Numbered from the stretch's first letter, positions 9,132 through 18,069 are shown. The stretch: 64,000 nt of DNA from Candidatus Bandiella woodruffii (GCF_034359465.1 NZ_CP110820.1:434001-498000), one strand, 5' to 3'. Made by a program: numbers and translations. Notes: generated by a model not told the origin, from the letters alone.

Positions 9132-9195
9132 TGGAAAAATATACAAATAATTTGAAAGTTTTTGCATCATATTACAGATGCGACAGAGCCAATTC

Positions 9196-9996
9196 TTATG
9201 CAGTGCTATCATAGTAAAACTGCTCTTTAAAAACCCGTTCATTCAAACTGTTATTCTTATCAAAAAGCAGTTGTTTTTCTAGGCTAAAATCAAGATATAT
9301 CTCAACGGACTTAATGTCTCTAACCTCCTTTGAATCTGCAACAGCACTAACAGGTCTTTTTGCCCATTCTAAAATTTCAAGTTGAACTCTGCTTTTTCGT
9401 AAAATCAGTGCCCCATCCCACCTTCTAGGCCTAAATGGGCTGATTGGCATAAGAGATAAAAGATTGGAATTCAATGGTATAATGGGCCCATGCGCTGCAA
9501 AATTATACGCCGTACTTCCAGCTGGGGTTGACAATAAAATTCCATCTGCATGTAACGCATTCATCCTTAACACGCCGTCAATTGTGATTTTGATTTTTGC
9601 TATTTGATTTGTTTCCCGTAAAAGCGAAACTTCATTGAATGCATGAGCTTCCACGGTTTCGTTGTGATTTGTTGTGGCGATCATTTTTAACGGATACAAT
9701 TTCACAATTTGAGCTGTGCCGACCTTTTCTATCAAATTATTTGGATCATATTTATTTAACAAAAACCCTAAAGAACCTCTGTTCATGCCGTATATTGGTG
9801 TTTTAGTGTGTTTTGACATATGCAATGCCCTTAACATTTCTCCATCTCCACCGAGTGTTATTATAGCACTAACCATTTGTAAGTTGGCATCTGATAATTC
9901 CACGAGATTATAGGTTTTTGATAATTTCTCAAAAGCGTCAACAGCATTTTTTGATTCCTTATTATATAGGCACCCTATTTGCAAATTGTTTATCAT
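9196..9996 (-). CDS. nadK: NAD kinase
   Basis: A 266-residue cytoplasmic enzyme that phosphorylates NAD+ to NADP+ with ATP. The diagnostic GGDGEML sits at 49-55, a conserved NE pair in AFNEVSLL, and the glycine-rich GSTAYNFAAHGP segment follows, in family order. The stop codon lies 5 bases from the edge of an IS6 copy, so the C-terminus (YYDSTA) may be slightly altered by that insertion; the catalytic core is complete. It is divergent from the Smr-domain gene with 53 bases between. Confidence 0.94.
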   Translation of the reverse strand: MINNLQIGCLYNKESKNAVDAFEKLSKTYNLVELSDANLQMVSAIITLGGDGEMLRALHMSKHTKTPIYGMNRGSLGFLLNKYDPNNLIEKVGTAQIVKLYPLKMIATTNHNETVEAHAFNEVSLLRETNQIAKIKITIDGVLRMNALHADGILLSTPAGSTAYNFAAHGPIIPLNSNLLSLMPISPFRPRRWDGALILRKSRVQLEILEWAKRPVSAVADSKEVRDIKSVEIYLDFSLEKQLLFDKNNSLNERVFKEQFYYDSTA

Positions 9997-10049
9997 TAAG
10001 ATTGTGTTATTATAACTTGCTTACACAATACTCTATATACACAAAAATA

Positions 10050-10577
10050 ATGAGTAAGAAAGGTTATATTTTCGCAAAAGAGGATGTAGATATTTGGAGT
10101 GAAGCTATAAAAGATGTCAAAAGGTTAAAAGAAAGGACGTTAGCAGTTAGCAATATAAAAGCTGATATTACAATCAATAATAGGCGGAATACAATACCTC
10201 AAGTTCCTGTGCTAAAAGGGCAACAAAATTATGTGTTAAAACTTGGAGATGCAACAAAAATTAACCACAGCATGCTAAGGACCATTAGCAAAGGTAATTA
10301 TAAAATCGACAGTTCAATAGATTTGCATGGTCATACCAAAGAGCTGGCTTATCATCAATTGATGACCTTTTTAGAAGATGGATGTGCGAGAAAATATAGG
10401 CTATTACTAGTCATTACGGGTAAAGGAAATAGTTCCCCTCAAAATTACTCCGTATTGAAAAATAGCATCATGGATTGGTTGACGATGTCCCGCTTTAACG
10501 AATATATTCTCTGCATTAGCTATGCTCACTATAAACACGGTGGGGACGGAGCATTTTATATAGTTTTAAAAAGATAG
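10050..10577 (+). CDS. Smr-domain protein
   Basis: A 175-residue protein. The basic N-terminal half (1-90) has no recognisable domain; the C-terminal half is a small MutS-related (Smr) domain with IDLHGHTKELAY, LLLVITGKGN and GGDGAFYIVLKR. Smr domains nick or cleave nucleic acid, and in other bacteria act on ribosome-associated mRNA; a role here is inference. The frame is open upstream to 9918, but the ATG at 10050 gives a start (MSKKGYIFAKED) like other stand-alone Smr proteins and avoids overlapping divergent nadK. Confidence 0.85.
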   Translation: MSKKGYIFAKEDVDIWSEAIKDVKRLKERTLAVSNIKADITINNRRNTIPQVPVLKGQQNYVLKLGDATKINHSMLRTISKGNYKIDSSIDLHGHTKELAYHQLMTFLEDGCARKYRLLLVITGKGNSSPQNYSVLKNSIMDWLTMSRFNEYILCISYAHYKHGGDGAFYIVLKR

Positions 10578-10768
10578 AATATCACTAATATTCCTGGCTC
10601 TTTTCGAAATTATCCATCGTCGATACATTTTCCAATTCTTAATTTGACTTGAGATATTTATAGATGTTGAAACACGGTAAAGTTCTAAAATTTTTGATTA
10701 TTGTATTTGCTTTACAGGAAATTTGGTGCAATAATCTATGATCAATATAAACTACATATTTTTTACGC
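10578..10768. repeat. spacer with repeat fragment upstream of the dsbA-like gene
   Basis: About 10598-10660 resembles the interspersed repeats (CTCTTTTCGAAATTATC; TTTTCCAATTCTTAATTTGACTTGAG). A 25-codon hydrophobic frame (10663-10740) follows; I cannot say whether it is translated. Confidence 0.45.
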
Positions 10769-11899
10769 ATGAAAACCAAAAACATTGCTATAGTATTGCT
10801 AACATTACTTGTGGTATTTGCTGGTTACCTTTACTACAAAAAATCCAAACAGGATGAAGTAAAGGTGGGAGCTGAGTTGTCGCAAGGTAATGTTGTTGGA
10901 GCAACTGCTACGGAATCTGGTGCTGAACCAAGCTCAGGTACTCCAGAAACAGCCAATACAGATGCGCCAGCAACTCCTGCTGAGTCTGATAGTTCTGCTG
11001 AACCAAGTTCGGGCGCTCCAGAAGCAACAAACACAGATGCGCCAGCAACTCCTGCTGCATCTGACAGTTCTGCTGAACCAAGCTCAGGTGCTCCAGAAGC
11101 AACAAACGCAGATACGCCAGCAACTCCTGCTGTATCTGATAGTTCTGCTGAGTCAAGCAATACTGAATCATCAGCTAATACAGGTGCAGCGCCAGCTGCG
11201 CCTGTATCTGAGACTGATGCATCGAATGTAAATACAGTTACAAAAAATGAAGTTGTTAATATTGTTAGAGATGAACTAAAAAATCATCCGGAAATTATTG
11301 TTGAGGCATTAAAAGATCACGCTAATGCTCAGCAGAAAGAGGAACAGAGATTGATGTCAAAAGCCGTGAAAGATAATAATGATGCGTTAGTTAATAACGA
11401 TAGCGATCCCAAGTACGGGAACTCATCTGCGAAAGGGATTATAGTTCATTATTACGATTATAATTGCTCCTATTGCAAAAAAATGTCTGAAGTAATCAAA
11501 AAGTTAATTGATGAAAAACATAATGTATACATTGTGTTCAAGGAGCTTCCAGTTTTAGGAGATTCTTCTGTCAAAGCTAGTAAGGCTGCTTTGGCTGTTA
11601 ATAAAATTGCTCCTAAGCAATATCTTGACTTCCATTTTGCTTTAATGGAGAGTAGAGACAATGGAAATATAGATCAAAAAATTGATAAAATAGCTAAATC
11701 TTTAAAAATAAATATAGTTCAATTGCATAAAGCGATGGAAAATAAAGAGTTAGATGAAATATTAGAAAATAATATAAAATTGGCAACAACAATCGGCATT
11801 AGAGGCGTGCCTGATATAATTATCAACGGTGACCTATACCCGGGAGCTATTAGCTATGAAGAGGCGCTAAAAGCTTTGGGAGAAGATAATAAAAACTAG
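10769..11899 (+). CDS. DsbA-family thiol oxidoreductase with a repetitive linker
   Basis: A 376-residue protein, long for the family because of a linker. Residues 7-23 form a signal anchor, so the rest should be periplasmic. Residues about 48-157 are a Ser/Pro/Ala/Thr-rich, acidic linker containing three 25-residue repeats (51-75, 76-100, 101-125). Then come an amphipathic helix (VNIVRDELKNHPEIIVEAL) and a thioredoxin fold with active site CSYC (233-236) and a cis-proline in GVPDII (P348). DsbA/BdbD-type proteins oxidise cysteines of exported proteins; Rickettsiales often carry this anchored type. Likely clients here include LptD, which keeps a CSVC pair. Confidence 0.9.
   Translation: MKTKNIAIVLLTLLVVFAGYLYYKKSKQDEVKVGAELSQGNVVGATATESGAEPSSGTPETANTDAPATPAESDSSAEPSSGAPEATNTDAPATPAASDSSAEPSSGAPEATNADTPATPAVSDSSAESSNTESSANTGAAPAAPVSETDASNVNTVTKNEVVNIVRDELKNHPEIIVEALKDHANAQQKEEQRLMSKAVKDNNDALVNNDSDPKYGNSSAKGIIVHYYDYNCSYCKKMSEVIKKLIDEKHNVYIVFKELPVLGDSSVKASKAALAVNKIAPKQYLDFHFALMESRDNGNIDQKIDKIAKSLKINIVQLHKAMENKELDEILENNIKLATTIGIRGVPDIIINGDLYPGAISYEEALKALGEDNKN
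10919..11143 (+). repeat. three 75-bp tandem repeats inside the dsbA-like gene
   Basis: Each unit encodes 25 residues of the form AEPSSGAPEATNTDAPATPA plus AASDS. Units 2 and 3 are nearly identical and unit 1 has diverged, as expected for slippage-driven repeat number change. Confidence 0.9.
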
Positions 11900-11938
11900 T
11901 ATATATACTCTGCCAATTTCAAAAAAACGTGGAGTAAT

Positions 11939-12598
11939 TCAGTCTATTTTTAGTATCTTATGAAGTTGTAAAGATAATATTGCGCAGTGTTTTTTAGCAA
12001 CCTGTTGCGCTAAGAGAAGGTTGTTTTGGTTTAAAAATTCGTCGTATTCATCCATGGGTTGAACATATACAGGAATGTTATATCTGCTCTGCCCTACTTC
12101 TGAAATATCACAATATTCTTTATTTTGTTTTGAAATAAGGAATTTTAAAGCCACTGTTTGTTCTAAAATATCTTTTCTGATACTATGGTATTTGCCGTTG
12201 GATGCCTTTGGAGAACATACCAGCTTTACCGCCTTTGGAATTTCGGTGTGGATTGTACCATTTGTTTCTACCTGGACCGTAAAATTGCGAAACAATAGAT
12301 TGTCACACAACAATTTAATTTTTTGGCGCATTGGTTCCCCACCTGTGATGACGACTAAGTTTGCTCCATCCCTAATTGACATAACCACCTTTACAATTTC
12401 TTCAACGCTAAGAAGCTTGTAGCTATCAAACTCAGTATCACAGAAATCGCATGCAAGGTTACACCCGCTTAGTCTAATGAAAACTGCTTGATGACCAACA
12501 TAAGGACCTTCTCCTTGTATTGTCAGAAATATCGATGTTACTTTTAGTTCGCCCCCATCTCCTTTTTCTGGGGCTAGCTTAGGGTTTTTGCCAAACAT
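11939..12598 (-). CDS. queE: 7-carboxy-7-deazaguanine synthase (queuosine precursor)
   Basis: A 219-residue radical SAM enzyme that turns 6-carboxytetrahydropterin into 7-carboxy-7-deazaguanine, an early step to preQ0 and tRNA queuosine. The CX3CX2C cluster motif is at C46, C50 and C53 (SGCNLACDFCD), followed by VITGGEP (SAM binding). The early FLTIQGEGPYVG motif is typical of QueE. No other que gene is in the window. It lies 9 bases after dut and is probably cotranscribed. A short stretch (11900-11930) of the interspersed repeat separates it from the convergent dsbA-like gene. Confidence 0.92.
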   Translation of the reverse strand: MFGKNPKLAPEKGDGGELKVTSIFLTIQGEGPYVGHQAVFIRLSGCNLACDFCDTEFDSYKLLSVEEIVKVVMSIRDGANLVVITGGEPMRQKIKLLCDNLLFRNFTVQVETNGTIHTEIPKAVKLVCSPKASNGKYHSIRKDILEQTVALKFLISKQNKEYCDISEVGQSRYNIPVYVQPMDEYDEFLNQNNLLLAQQVAKKHCAILSLQLHKILKID

Positions 12599-12607
12599 AC
12601 AGATTGT

Positions 12608-13069
12608 TTAAATTGAGTTATACCCTGTTGATCCAAATCCTGCATTTCCCCTTGTGGTACTTTCTGGAAGAGTATCAGTAACATGCCAATTGATTGAAAA
12701 ATATTGTGAGATAACCATCTGTGCTATTCGCATACCTTTTTCGATCACAAAATCTTCATGTCCTAAGTTAATTATTGGCACTTTGATTTCACCTCTGTAG
12801 TCCGAATCAATTGTGCCAGGAGCATTTATGACGGTGATACCATGCTTGATAGCAAGACCAGAACGTGGCCTAACTTGGGCCTCAAACCCTGTTGGCACTG
12901 CAATTGCTATACCTGTTGGAACCAAAACTCTTGCCATAGGTTTTAATAATATATCTTCCTCTATTGCAGCAACCAAATCTACCCCTGCGCTATATTGCGT
13001 TGCATGCTGTGGTGGAGACAGGTCTTTTAGACTGCTTAATTTTATAATGCTGATTTTAATTTCGTTCAT
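12608..13069 (-). CDS. dut: dUTP diphosphatase
   Basis: A 153-residue trimeric dUTPase that hydrolyses dUTP to dUMP and PPi, keeping uracil out of DNA and feeding dTMP synthesis. Family motifs appear in order: SAGVDL (27-32), RPRSGLA (67-73), [19 protein letters not shown] (77-95) and the glycine-rich C-terminal arm [10 protein letters not shown] (140-149). Length is normal. queE follows after 9 bases; upstream lies the broken thioredoxin gene in the same direction, 30 bases away. Confidence 0.96.
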   Translation of the reverse strand: MNEIKISIIKLSSLKDLSPPQHATQYSAGVDLVAAIEEDILLKPMARVLVPTGIAIAVPTGFEAQVRPRSGLAIKHGITVINAPGTIDSDYRGEIKVPIINLGHEDFVIEKGMRIAQMVISQYFSINWHVTDTLPESTTRGNAGFGSTGYNSI

Positions 13070-13322
13070 ATTTAATTTATATTAAAGTTTTAATTCTTAC
13101 TACCTGTCCTTAATCTCCAGTATATATTCAAGAATAGAAGGGTCTTGCCAATTATATACCTCGCCTATTTTGGCGAAAGCCTCACCCTGTTTGTTGATGA
13201 AAACTGTGGTGGGTGGAGAGTTAACATTAAAATAATCCATCAATTTACGATTAGGATCATGATATATGGTTAAATTTTCAATCCCCAACTCGCTATAAAG
13301 CCTTTTTATTTTTTCAAGCTTA

Positions 13323-14156
13323 GATAATGTCGTCATGAGATTTTAAGCCAAAGAGATAAACATCTAATCTGAATTGCGGCAAGGAAAGAAGCTGAATTTT
13401 TAGCATATCTGGTTGCAATTCCCCTCCATCTTTTAAGATGAAGAAAGGTGTTTTCTACAATATGCCTTATTTTATATAAATCTTTATTGTATTTTCTCTG
13501 GGTGATTCTGTTCTTTTTAGGAGGAATAACAACTCTCATGCCCAATTCTTGGGCATGGTCAATTATGTAATTAACATCGTACCCTCTGTCGGCTAGTAAG
13601 TACTCAGCTTTCATCTCTTCAATAAGATTAACAGCCTGCTTGCAATCAGCTTCTGAGCCTTTTGTGATAATAACTTTGAGTGGCATACCATGTGAATCCA
13701 CGGCAAGGTGAATCTTTGTATTGAGCCCCCTTTTGTACGACTCATATCTTGATTGCCGCCTTTTGCACCTGAAGCATGTGGATGCACTTTACTATGACTT
13801 GCGTCTATCATTAACCATTCCATATCAGGTTCTTTCACAAATATCTCCAATAAAGCCTCCCATATCCTTTTGTCTCTCCATCTGCAAAATCTTTTATGTG
13901 TATTTTTCCATCCTCCATATTCTGAAGGCAAATCTCTCCAGGGAGAACCTGTTCTTAATATCCAAAATACTGCGTTAATGAATCTTCTGTTATTATGTGC
14001 CAAACCTCCCCACGTACCTTCCCTTCCTGGCAAATGATCCTTTATCAAATCCCACATATTATCTGTTATATCATGCCTATGTAGCCCTAAATCCATTTTT
14101 ACTCCTGATTTATCTTTTCTTTCATATTATACCACAAATCTCATGACGACACTATC
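13323..14156 (-). mobile_element. complete IS427-type element (834 bp)
   Basis: The ends GATAATGTCGTCATGAG and CTCATGACGACACTATC are flanked by TA on both sides (13321-13322 and 14157-14158). It is inserted in the thioredoxin gene. Confidence 0.97.
13333..14096 (-). CDS. IS5-family (IS427 group) transposase, two frames
   Basis: The first frame starts at 14096 (MDLGLHRHDITDNMWDLI) with the first Asp in MIDASHSKVH. The second ends at 13333 and holds LADRGYD and the Glu in ENTFLHLKRW. Frames join by -1 slippage at AAAAGGGGG near 13725, giving a LNTKIHLAVDSHG continuation. Both frames are open. Confidence 0.92.
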
Positions 14157-14538
14157 TAATGGAACCGTCAGATATTGCTATTATCGCAACATCATCAACT
14201 TTATCTCTGTTTAATTCTTGCTGTAATTTGTCTAGTGATTTTAGTTCATTCGTGCATTCAATGCACCAGTTTGACCAAAAATTTAAAATAACAAACTTGT
14301 CTTTGAAATCTTTAAAACGTATCTCCTTAGAATTTTCATCAAGAAACTTGATGTTGGCCACCTTTTTAGGAACGGCATAGTAGTTGCTCTCTATAGCACT
14401 TATATACTCTTGCTGCATGCTATACATATCAGTTGAATTGGCAATTGTAATTGGGGCAAGAAGCAACAATACATTGACAAGTAAGACTAAACTATTCATT
14501 TTATATAATCATCTGGTAACATCCTTCTGTGGATTATA

Positions 14539-14658
14539 ATGTTAAATTATAAAAAGTATATTATCTTTTTGCTCGTGATTCTTTTAAGCGGCTGTGGAGT
14601 TAAAGGAAAACTATATAGAGCTGATTCTAATAACGCACAAAAATCAGAAGAACAGTAA
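14539..14658 (+). CDS. lptM: LptM-like small lipoprotein (LPS transport accessory)
   Basis: A 39-codon gene: a short basic start, the hydrophobic segment YIIFLLVILLSGC, and a lipobox LLSGC with the lipidated Cys followed by GVKGKLY. This matches the LptM/YifL family, whose core is a lipobox Cys followed by G-x-KGPLY; here Pro is replaced by Lys. LptM helps LptD form its native disulfides in the outer membrane; lptD, surA and a DsbA-like gene are also in this window. It ends 1 base before the likely GTG start of recG. Too short for most gene finders. Confidence 0.8.
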   Translation: MLNYKKYIIFLLVILLSGCGVKGKLYRADSNNAQKSEEQ

Positions 14659-14659
14659 A

Positions 14660-16732
14660 GTGGAACAAGCTTTTATTACGTATTTGAATAGGAATCTCAA
14701 TGAGTTGATGAAGGTTGGTGATGGCCGTGTGAAATTATTCGCAAAGATAGGTATACGAACATTCAAAGACCTGTTGTTTCACTTGCCGTATGATTACGTA
14801 AACAGGAGTTATTCTCCGTTAATTCATGAAATGCAGAAAGATGATCTGGTAACACTTGAGCTTACAGTTACAGAGGTGAGCTTCAACAACAGCATTCGCT
14901 CAAAAGCGCCAAGTAAAATTTTTTGTGAGAATGAAAGTGGCTTTGTAACACTAATATACTTTAATAAAATCCCCCCATATATTAAACAAAACTTTTTGAT
15001 TAACAGTAAAATTATAGTAAGCGGCAAGATAGACATCCAGAGCGAGGGGTTTGTGATAATTCATCCAGATATCGTGGTTAAATCCAATGAACGGTATAAA
15101 ATCCCTGTTATAGAGCCAATTTACCTGAAAGTTGAGGGTCTAACATCAAAGTTAATATGGAGTTTAGCGCAAAAGATATTGCCTTTGATTCCAACCATCA
15201 ACGAATGGCTACCACAAGAACTGATTGCAAAAAAAGGTTGGAAAAGCTTTGTTGAATCGCTGAAAATTTTGCATAAGCCATCAAATCTCAATATCAACAA
15301 TTTAAAAATAGCTAGAGATAGGCTGGCATTTGATGAGGTTTTGGCACATCAAATTTGCCTTAAGCTTCTCAGGAAAAAATTGCAGCAAGGTGCAAAAAAT
15401 ACTGTGCAGTTCTCTGGTCAATTAGTGAACGATTTATTAAAGAATTTGGGATTTCAATTGACCAAAGAACAACAAATGGCTGTCAAAGCAATAGAACAAG
15501 ACCAGCTTTCGGATAAAAAAATGTTACGGCTTTTGATGGGGGATGTAGGATGTGGTAAAACTTTGGTTGCGTTGTGCGCAGCACTCAATGCTATTGAGAG
15601 CAAAAAACAAGTCGCGTTTATGGTGCCAACTGAAATACTTGCTAATCAACATTATAAGAACATCACAAGATATGTAGAGAAGTTGGGCATCAATTTGTGC
15701 CTATTGCTTGGCAATACCAAAGCGGAGGAAAGACGTCAGATATTGGAAAAACTACAAAATGGAGAGATTGATACAATAATTGGGACACATGCTTTGTTTC
15801 AAGATAAAGTAACATTTGCAAACCTTGGATTGGTGATTATAGACGAGCAGCATAGGTTTGGGGTGAAGCAGAGAATGTCTCTATTGCAAAAAGGGGAAAA
15901 TGCAGATTTGTTGATGTTATCCGCCACGCCAATTCCAAGAACAATCAGCATGTTAAGCTATGGGGATATGGATGTTAGTATTATTAAAAATAAGCCCGTT
16001 TCTAATAAGGCAATTGTTACAACAATTCTGTCTAAATCTAAGATTGCTGCTTTGCTTGATAGAATTAAAGCGATAATCCAAAAGGGAGAGAGAGTTTACT
16101 GGGTATGTCCATTGATCGAGGAATCAGAAAAATTACAATTATCGTATGTTGAAAATAGCTTTGCCGTTTTGATTCAATCATTAGGGGATAATGTTGCAAT
16201 GCTACATGGTAAAATGAAACCAGAGGAACGCGAAAAAGTGATGCAAGAATTTAAAGAGGGAAAAAAAACGGTTATCGTTGCAACCACTGTAATTGAAGTG
16301 GGGATTGACGTGCCAGAAGCAACAATAATGGTAATTGAAAACGCAGAGCGATTTGGTTTATCCCAGCTGCATCAATTAAGGGGTAGAGTTGGAAGGGGAA
16401 GTGCAGCATCATACTGCGTATTGCTTCATGGCCACAAGGTAAGTTTGGTTTCTAAAAAGCGGCTTAATATTTTAAAGAATTTTAGCGATGGTTTTAGAAT
16501 TGCAGAAAAAGACCTTGAAATTAGAGGAAGTGGTGATTATCTAGGTTTTAGACAAAGTGGAGAGTCTGGGTTTAAGTTTTTCGATCCCCTAAAAAATGGT
16601 CAAATGGTGGATTTTGCAGATAATTATGCCAGCTCCATTGTAACAAAATACCCAAATCCAATCATCAAAATTTTACTACAGCTTTTTGACAAAGACATGT
16701 ACTTCGCACAACATGATGTAACCTTAACTTAG
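14660..16732 (+). CDS. recG: ATP-dependent DNA helicase RecG
   Basis: An SF2 helicase that remodels stalled forks and branched DNA. From the GTG at 14660 it has 690 residues, normal for RecG. An N-terminal wedge domain (AKIGIRTFKDLLFHLPYDYVNR, then an OB fold) is followed by helicase motifs: GDVGCGKT (about 293-300), DEQHRFG (about 395), SATPIPRT, IIVATTVIEVGIDVP and QLRGRVGRG. An in-frame ATG at 14594 exists but would overlap lptM by 65 bases; the GTG directly after the lptM stop is preferred, with ATG 14708 as an alternative. It ends against an interspersed repeat. Confidence 0.95.
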   Translation: MEQAFITYLNRNLNELMKVGDGRVKLFAKIGIRTFKDLLFHLPYDYVNRSYSPLIHEMQKDDLVTLELTVTEVSFNNSIRSKAPSKIFCENESGFVTLIYFNKIPPYIKQNFLINSKIIVSGKIDIQSEGFVIIHPDIVVKSNERYKIPVIEPIYLKVEGLTSKLIWSLAQKILPLIPTINEWLPQELIAKKGWKSFVESLKILHKPSNLNINNLKIARDRLAFDEVLAHQICLKLLRKKLQQGAKNTVQFSGQLVNDLLKNLGFQLTKEQQMAVKAIEQDQLSDKKMLRLLMGDVGCGKTLVALCAALNAIESKKQVAFMVPTEILANQHYKNITRYVEKLGINLCLLLGNTKAEERRQILEKLQNGEIDTIIGTHALFQDKVTFANLGLVIIDEQHRFGVKQRMSLLQKGENADLLMLSATPIPRTISMLSYGDMDVSIIKNKPVSNKAIVTTILSKSKIAALLDRIKAIIQKGERVYWVCPLIEESEKLQLSYVENSFAVLIQSLGDNVAMLHGKMKPEEREKVMQEFKEGKKTVIVATTVIEVGIDVPEATIMVIENAERFGLSQLHQLRGRVGRGSAASYCVLLHGHKVSLVSKKRLNILKNFSDGFRIAEKDLEIRGSGDYLGFRQSGESGFKFFDPLKNGQMVDFADNYASSIVTKYPNPIIKILLQLFDKDMYFAQHDVTLT

Positions 16733-16850
16733 TATACTCAAATTGGCCTCAAAATATTTCGGCTTTCGCATTTCGTCACGCATTCTTACACTCCTTCATG
16801 CTCATCGCTCATATTTCTGACTCTTTTCGAATTATCAGAGGTATATAACT
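16733..16850. repeat. interspersed repeat between convergent recG and symporter genes
   Basis: It starts TATACTCAAATTGGCC directly after the recG stop and ends near ATTATCAGAGGTATATA, matching the repeat family in minus orientation. It covers the last codons of the symporter gene. Confidence 0.75.
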
Positions 16851-18069
16851 TTACGTCCATCGTTTTTTCCGAATGGTCGATAAGAACTGTAGCACATGCA
16901 CAACCAGTTACGTTTATTACTGTTGTCATCATATCCAAAAACCGATCAACGCTCGCAATTAAAAGCACTCCTTCTATAGGCAATCCAACTGAATTTAATA
17001 CCATCCCAAGAAATAATAATACCCCTCCTGGAATTCCAGCCCCTCCAATTGAAGCAAGTGTACACATAACAAATAAAATAACATACTGACTTAACGAAAA
17101 ATCCACTCCAAGCATCTGTGCAAAAAACACAGCACATGCACTTTGGTAAATTGCACCACCATCCATATTTAAAGCAGCAGACAACGGCAGTATGAAACGG
17201 CTACTTTGTTTTGAAACACCAAGCTTGGTTTCAACCACATCCATCAATGGCACCAAAGTAGCTTTAGAACTACTTGTCGCAAAAGCAAGTAACTGTGGTT
17301 CTATTATCTTACGGTAAAATGGGATCGGAGAGACTCCAGAAACAAATAGAATTAAAACCCCAAACAACAGATACTGAATTAAACATCCAATTCCTATGGT
17401 TGCAACAAGTTTACCCAAAGCAACTAAAATTCCAATACCTTCTGTAGCAACTATGGCTGCTATATATCCGAATACTCCAATTGGTGCTAGGCGCATTATT
17501 GATCTAATCACCTTAAAAAACAGTATAGCACTTTGTTGACAAACTTTTATCACCTCAGAGCACTCACTTCTTGCCGTATTTAAAATTGCCCCTATAAATA
17601 AGGCAAACATAACAACTTGTAATATATGTCCAGAAACCATTGCAGAGAATATATTGGTTGGTATTATGTCTATTAGCGTTTCGTATATAGACATTGAACC
17701 TACCTTAGGGACACTTTGAGAACCTTTAAATTGATCTAAAATGGTCTTTGATATACCAACACCCGGTTTTAATACCATGCTAACAATTATACCAACAGAA
17801 ACTGCCAAGAATGAAGTAAACGTAAAGGTAATGATCGACTTGATACTAAGACGTCGCAAACCCTGTGTAGTTTCAATGTTTGTTATGCCGTAAATGATTG
17901 TGAAGAAAATCATCGGGATGGTTATCATTTTGATTAGATTTAAAAAGACAACCCCAAAGCAACTGAAGTACTGAGAATCCTCCCCCAACAACACACCAAC
18001 TATTGCCCCTAATACTAGGGCAAGCAAAATCTTCTGCCATGGGGACAACCTTAAAAAACTCAGTTTCAT
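16786..18069 (-). CDS. dicarboxylate/amino acid:cation symporter (DAACS family)
   Basis: A 427-residue inner-membrane carrier with about eight helices plus re-entrant loops. It has the helix-1 pattern LSPWQKILLALVLGAIVGVLLG, the serine-rich hairpin TSSSKATLVPL, the cation/substrate motif ALNMDGGAIYQ and VTGCACATVLID. The family (GltP, DctA, SdcS) imports glutamate, aspartate or C4-dicarboxylates with H+ or Na+; the substrate cannot be told from sequence alone. The ATG at 18069 is chosen over 18105 because AAAGGAG lies 8 bases before it. The last ~19 residues (after DVKL) are encoded by an interspersed repeat. Confidence 0.92.
   Translation of the reverse strand: MKLSFLRLSPWQKILLALVLGAIVGVLLGEDSQYFSCFGVVFLNLIKMITIPMIFFTIIYGITNIETTQGLRRLSIKSIITFTFTSFLAVSVGIIVSMVLKPGVGISKTILDQFKGSQSVPKVGSMSIYETLIDIIPTNIFSAMVSGHILQVVMFALFIGAILNTARSECSEVIKVCQQSAILFFKVIRSIMRLAPIGVFGYIAAIVATEGIGILVALGKLVATIGIGCLIQYLLFGVLILFVSGVSPIPFYRKIIEPQLLAFATSSSKATLVPLMDVVETKLGVSKQSSRFILPLSAALNMDGGAIYQSACAVFFAQMLGVDFSLSQYVILFVMCTLASIGGAGIPGGVLLFLGMVLNSVGLPIEGVLLIASVDRFLDMMTTVINVTGCACATVLIDHSEKTMDVKLYTSDNSKRVRNMSDEHEGV

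Larger units (their letters stand above)
6171..9190 (+). mobile_element. IS6-family element, copy 2, split by a nested IS1 derivative
   Basis: The parts 6171-6220 and 8409-9190 add up to exactly 832 bp. The nested IS1 derivative is flanked by the duplication TCTGAAAG (6213-6220 and 8401-8408). The insertion lies only 50 bases from the end and upstream of the transposase, which remains intact. The element has no matching flanks of its own: GAAAAATA on the left, AATTCTTA on the right where nadK begins. Confidence 0.96.
13100..14499 (-). pseudogene. TlpA/ResA-like thioredoxin gene split by an IS427-type element
   Basis: The two pieces (14159-14499 and 13100-13322) join into one 188-codon frame once the IS and one TA copy are removed; the junction reads DGSIKLEKIKR. 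The restored 187-residue protein has an N-terminal signal segment (VLLVNVLLLLAPITIA), a thioredoxin fold with the variant active site WCIEC (C79, C82) and a cis-proline region SPPTTVFIN. TlpA/ResA proteins reduce periplasmic thiols, often for cytochrome maturation. The insertion falls after the active site and removes the cis-Pro half, so the product is probably dead. Confidence 0.93.

Noticed and set aside
10919-11143. Regular direct repeats that could suggest a CRISPR array
   Set aside because: The repeats are contiguous, with no spacers, and encode in-frame peptide repeats.
10834-11231. Long overlapping frames on both strands opposite the dsbA-like gene
   Set aside because: They are shadows of the low-complexity 75-bp repeats; the plus-strand frame with signal anchor and CSYC site explains the region.
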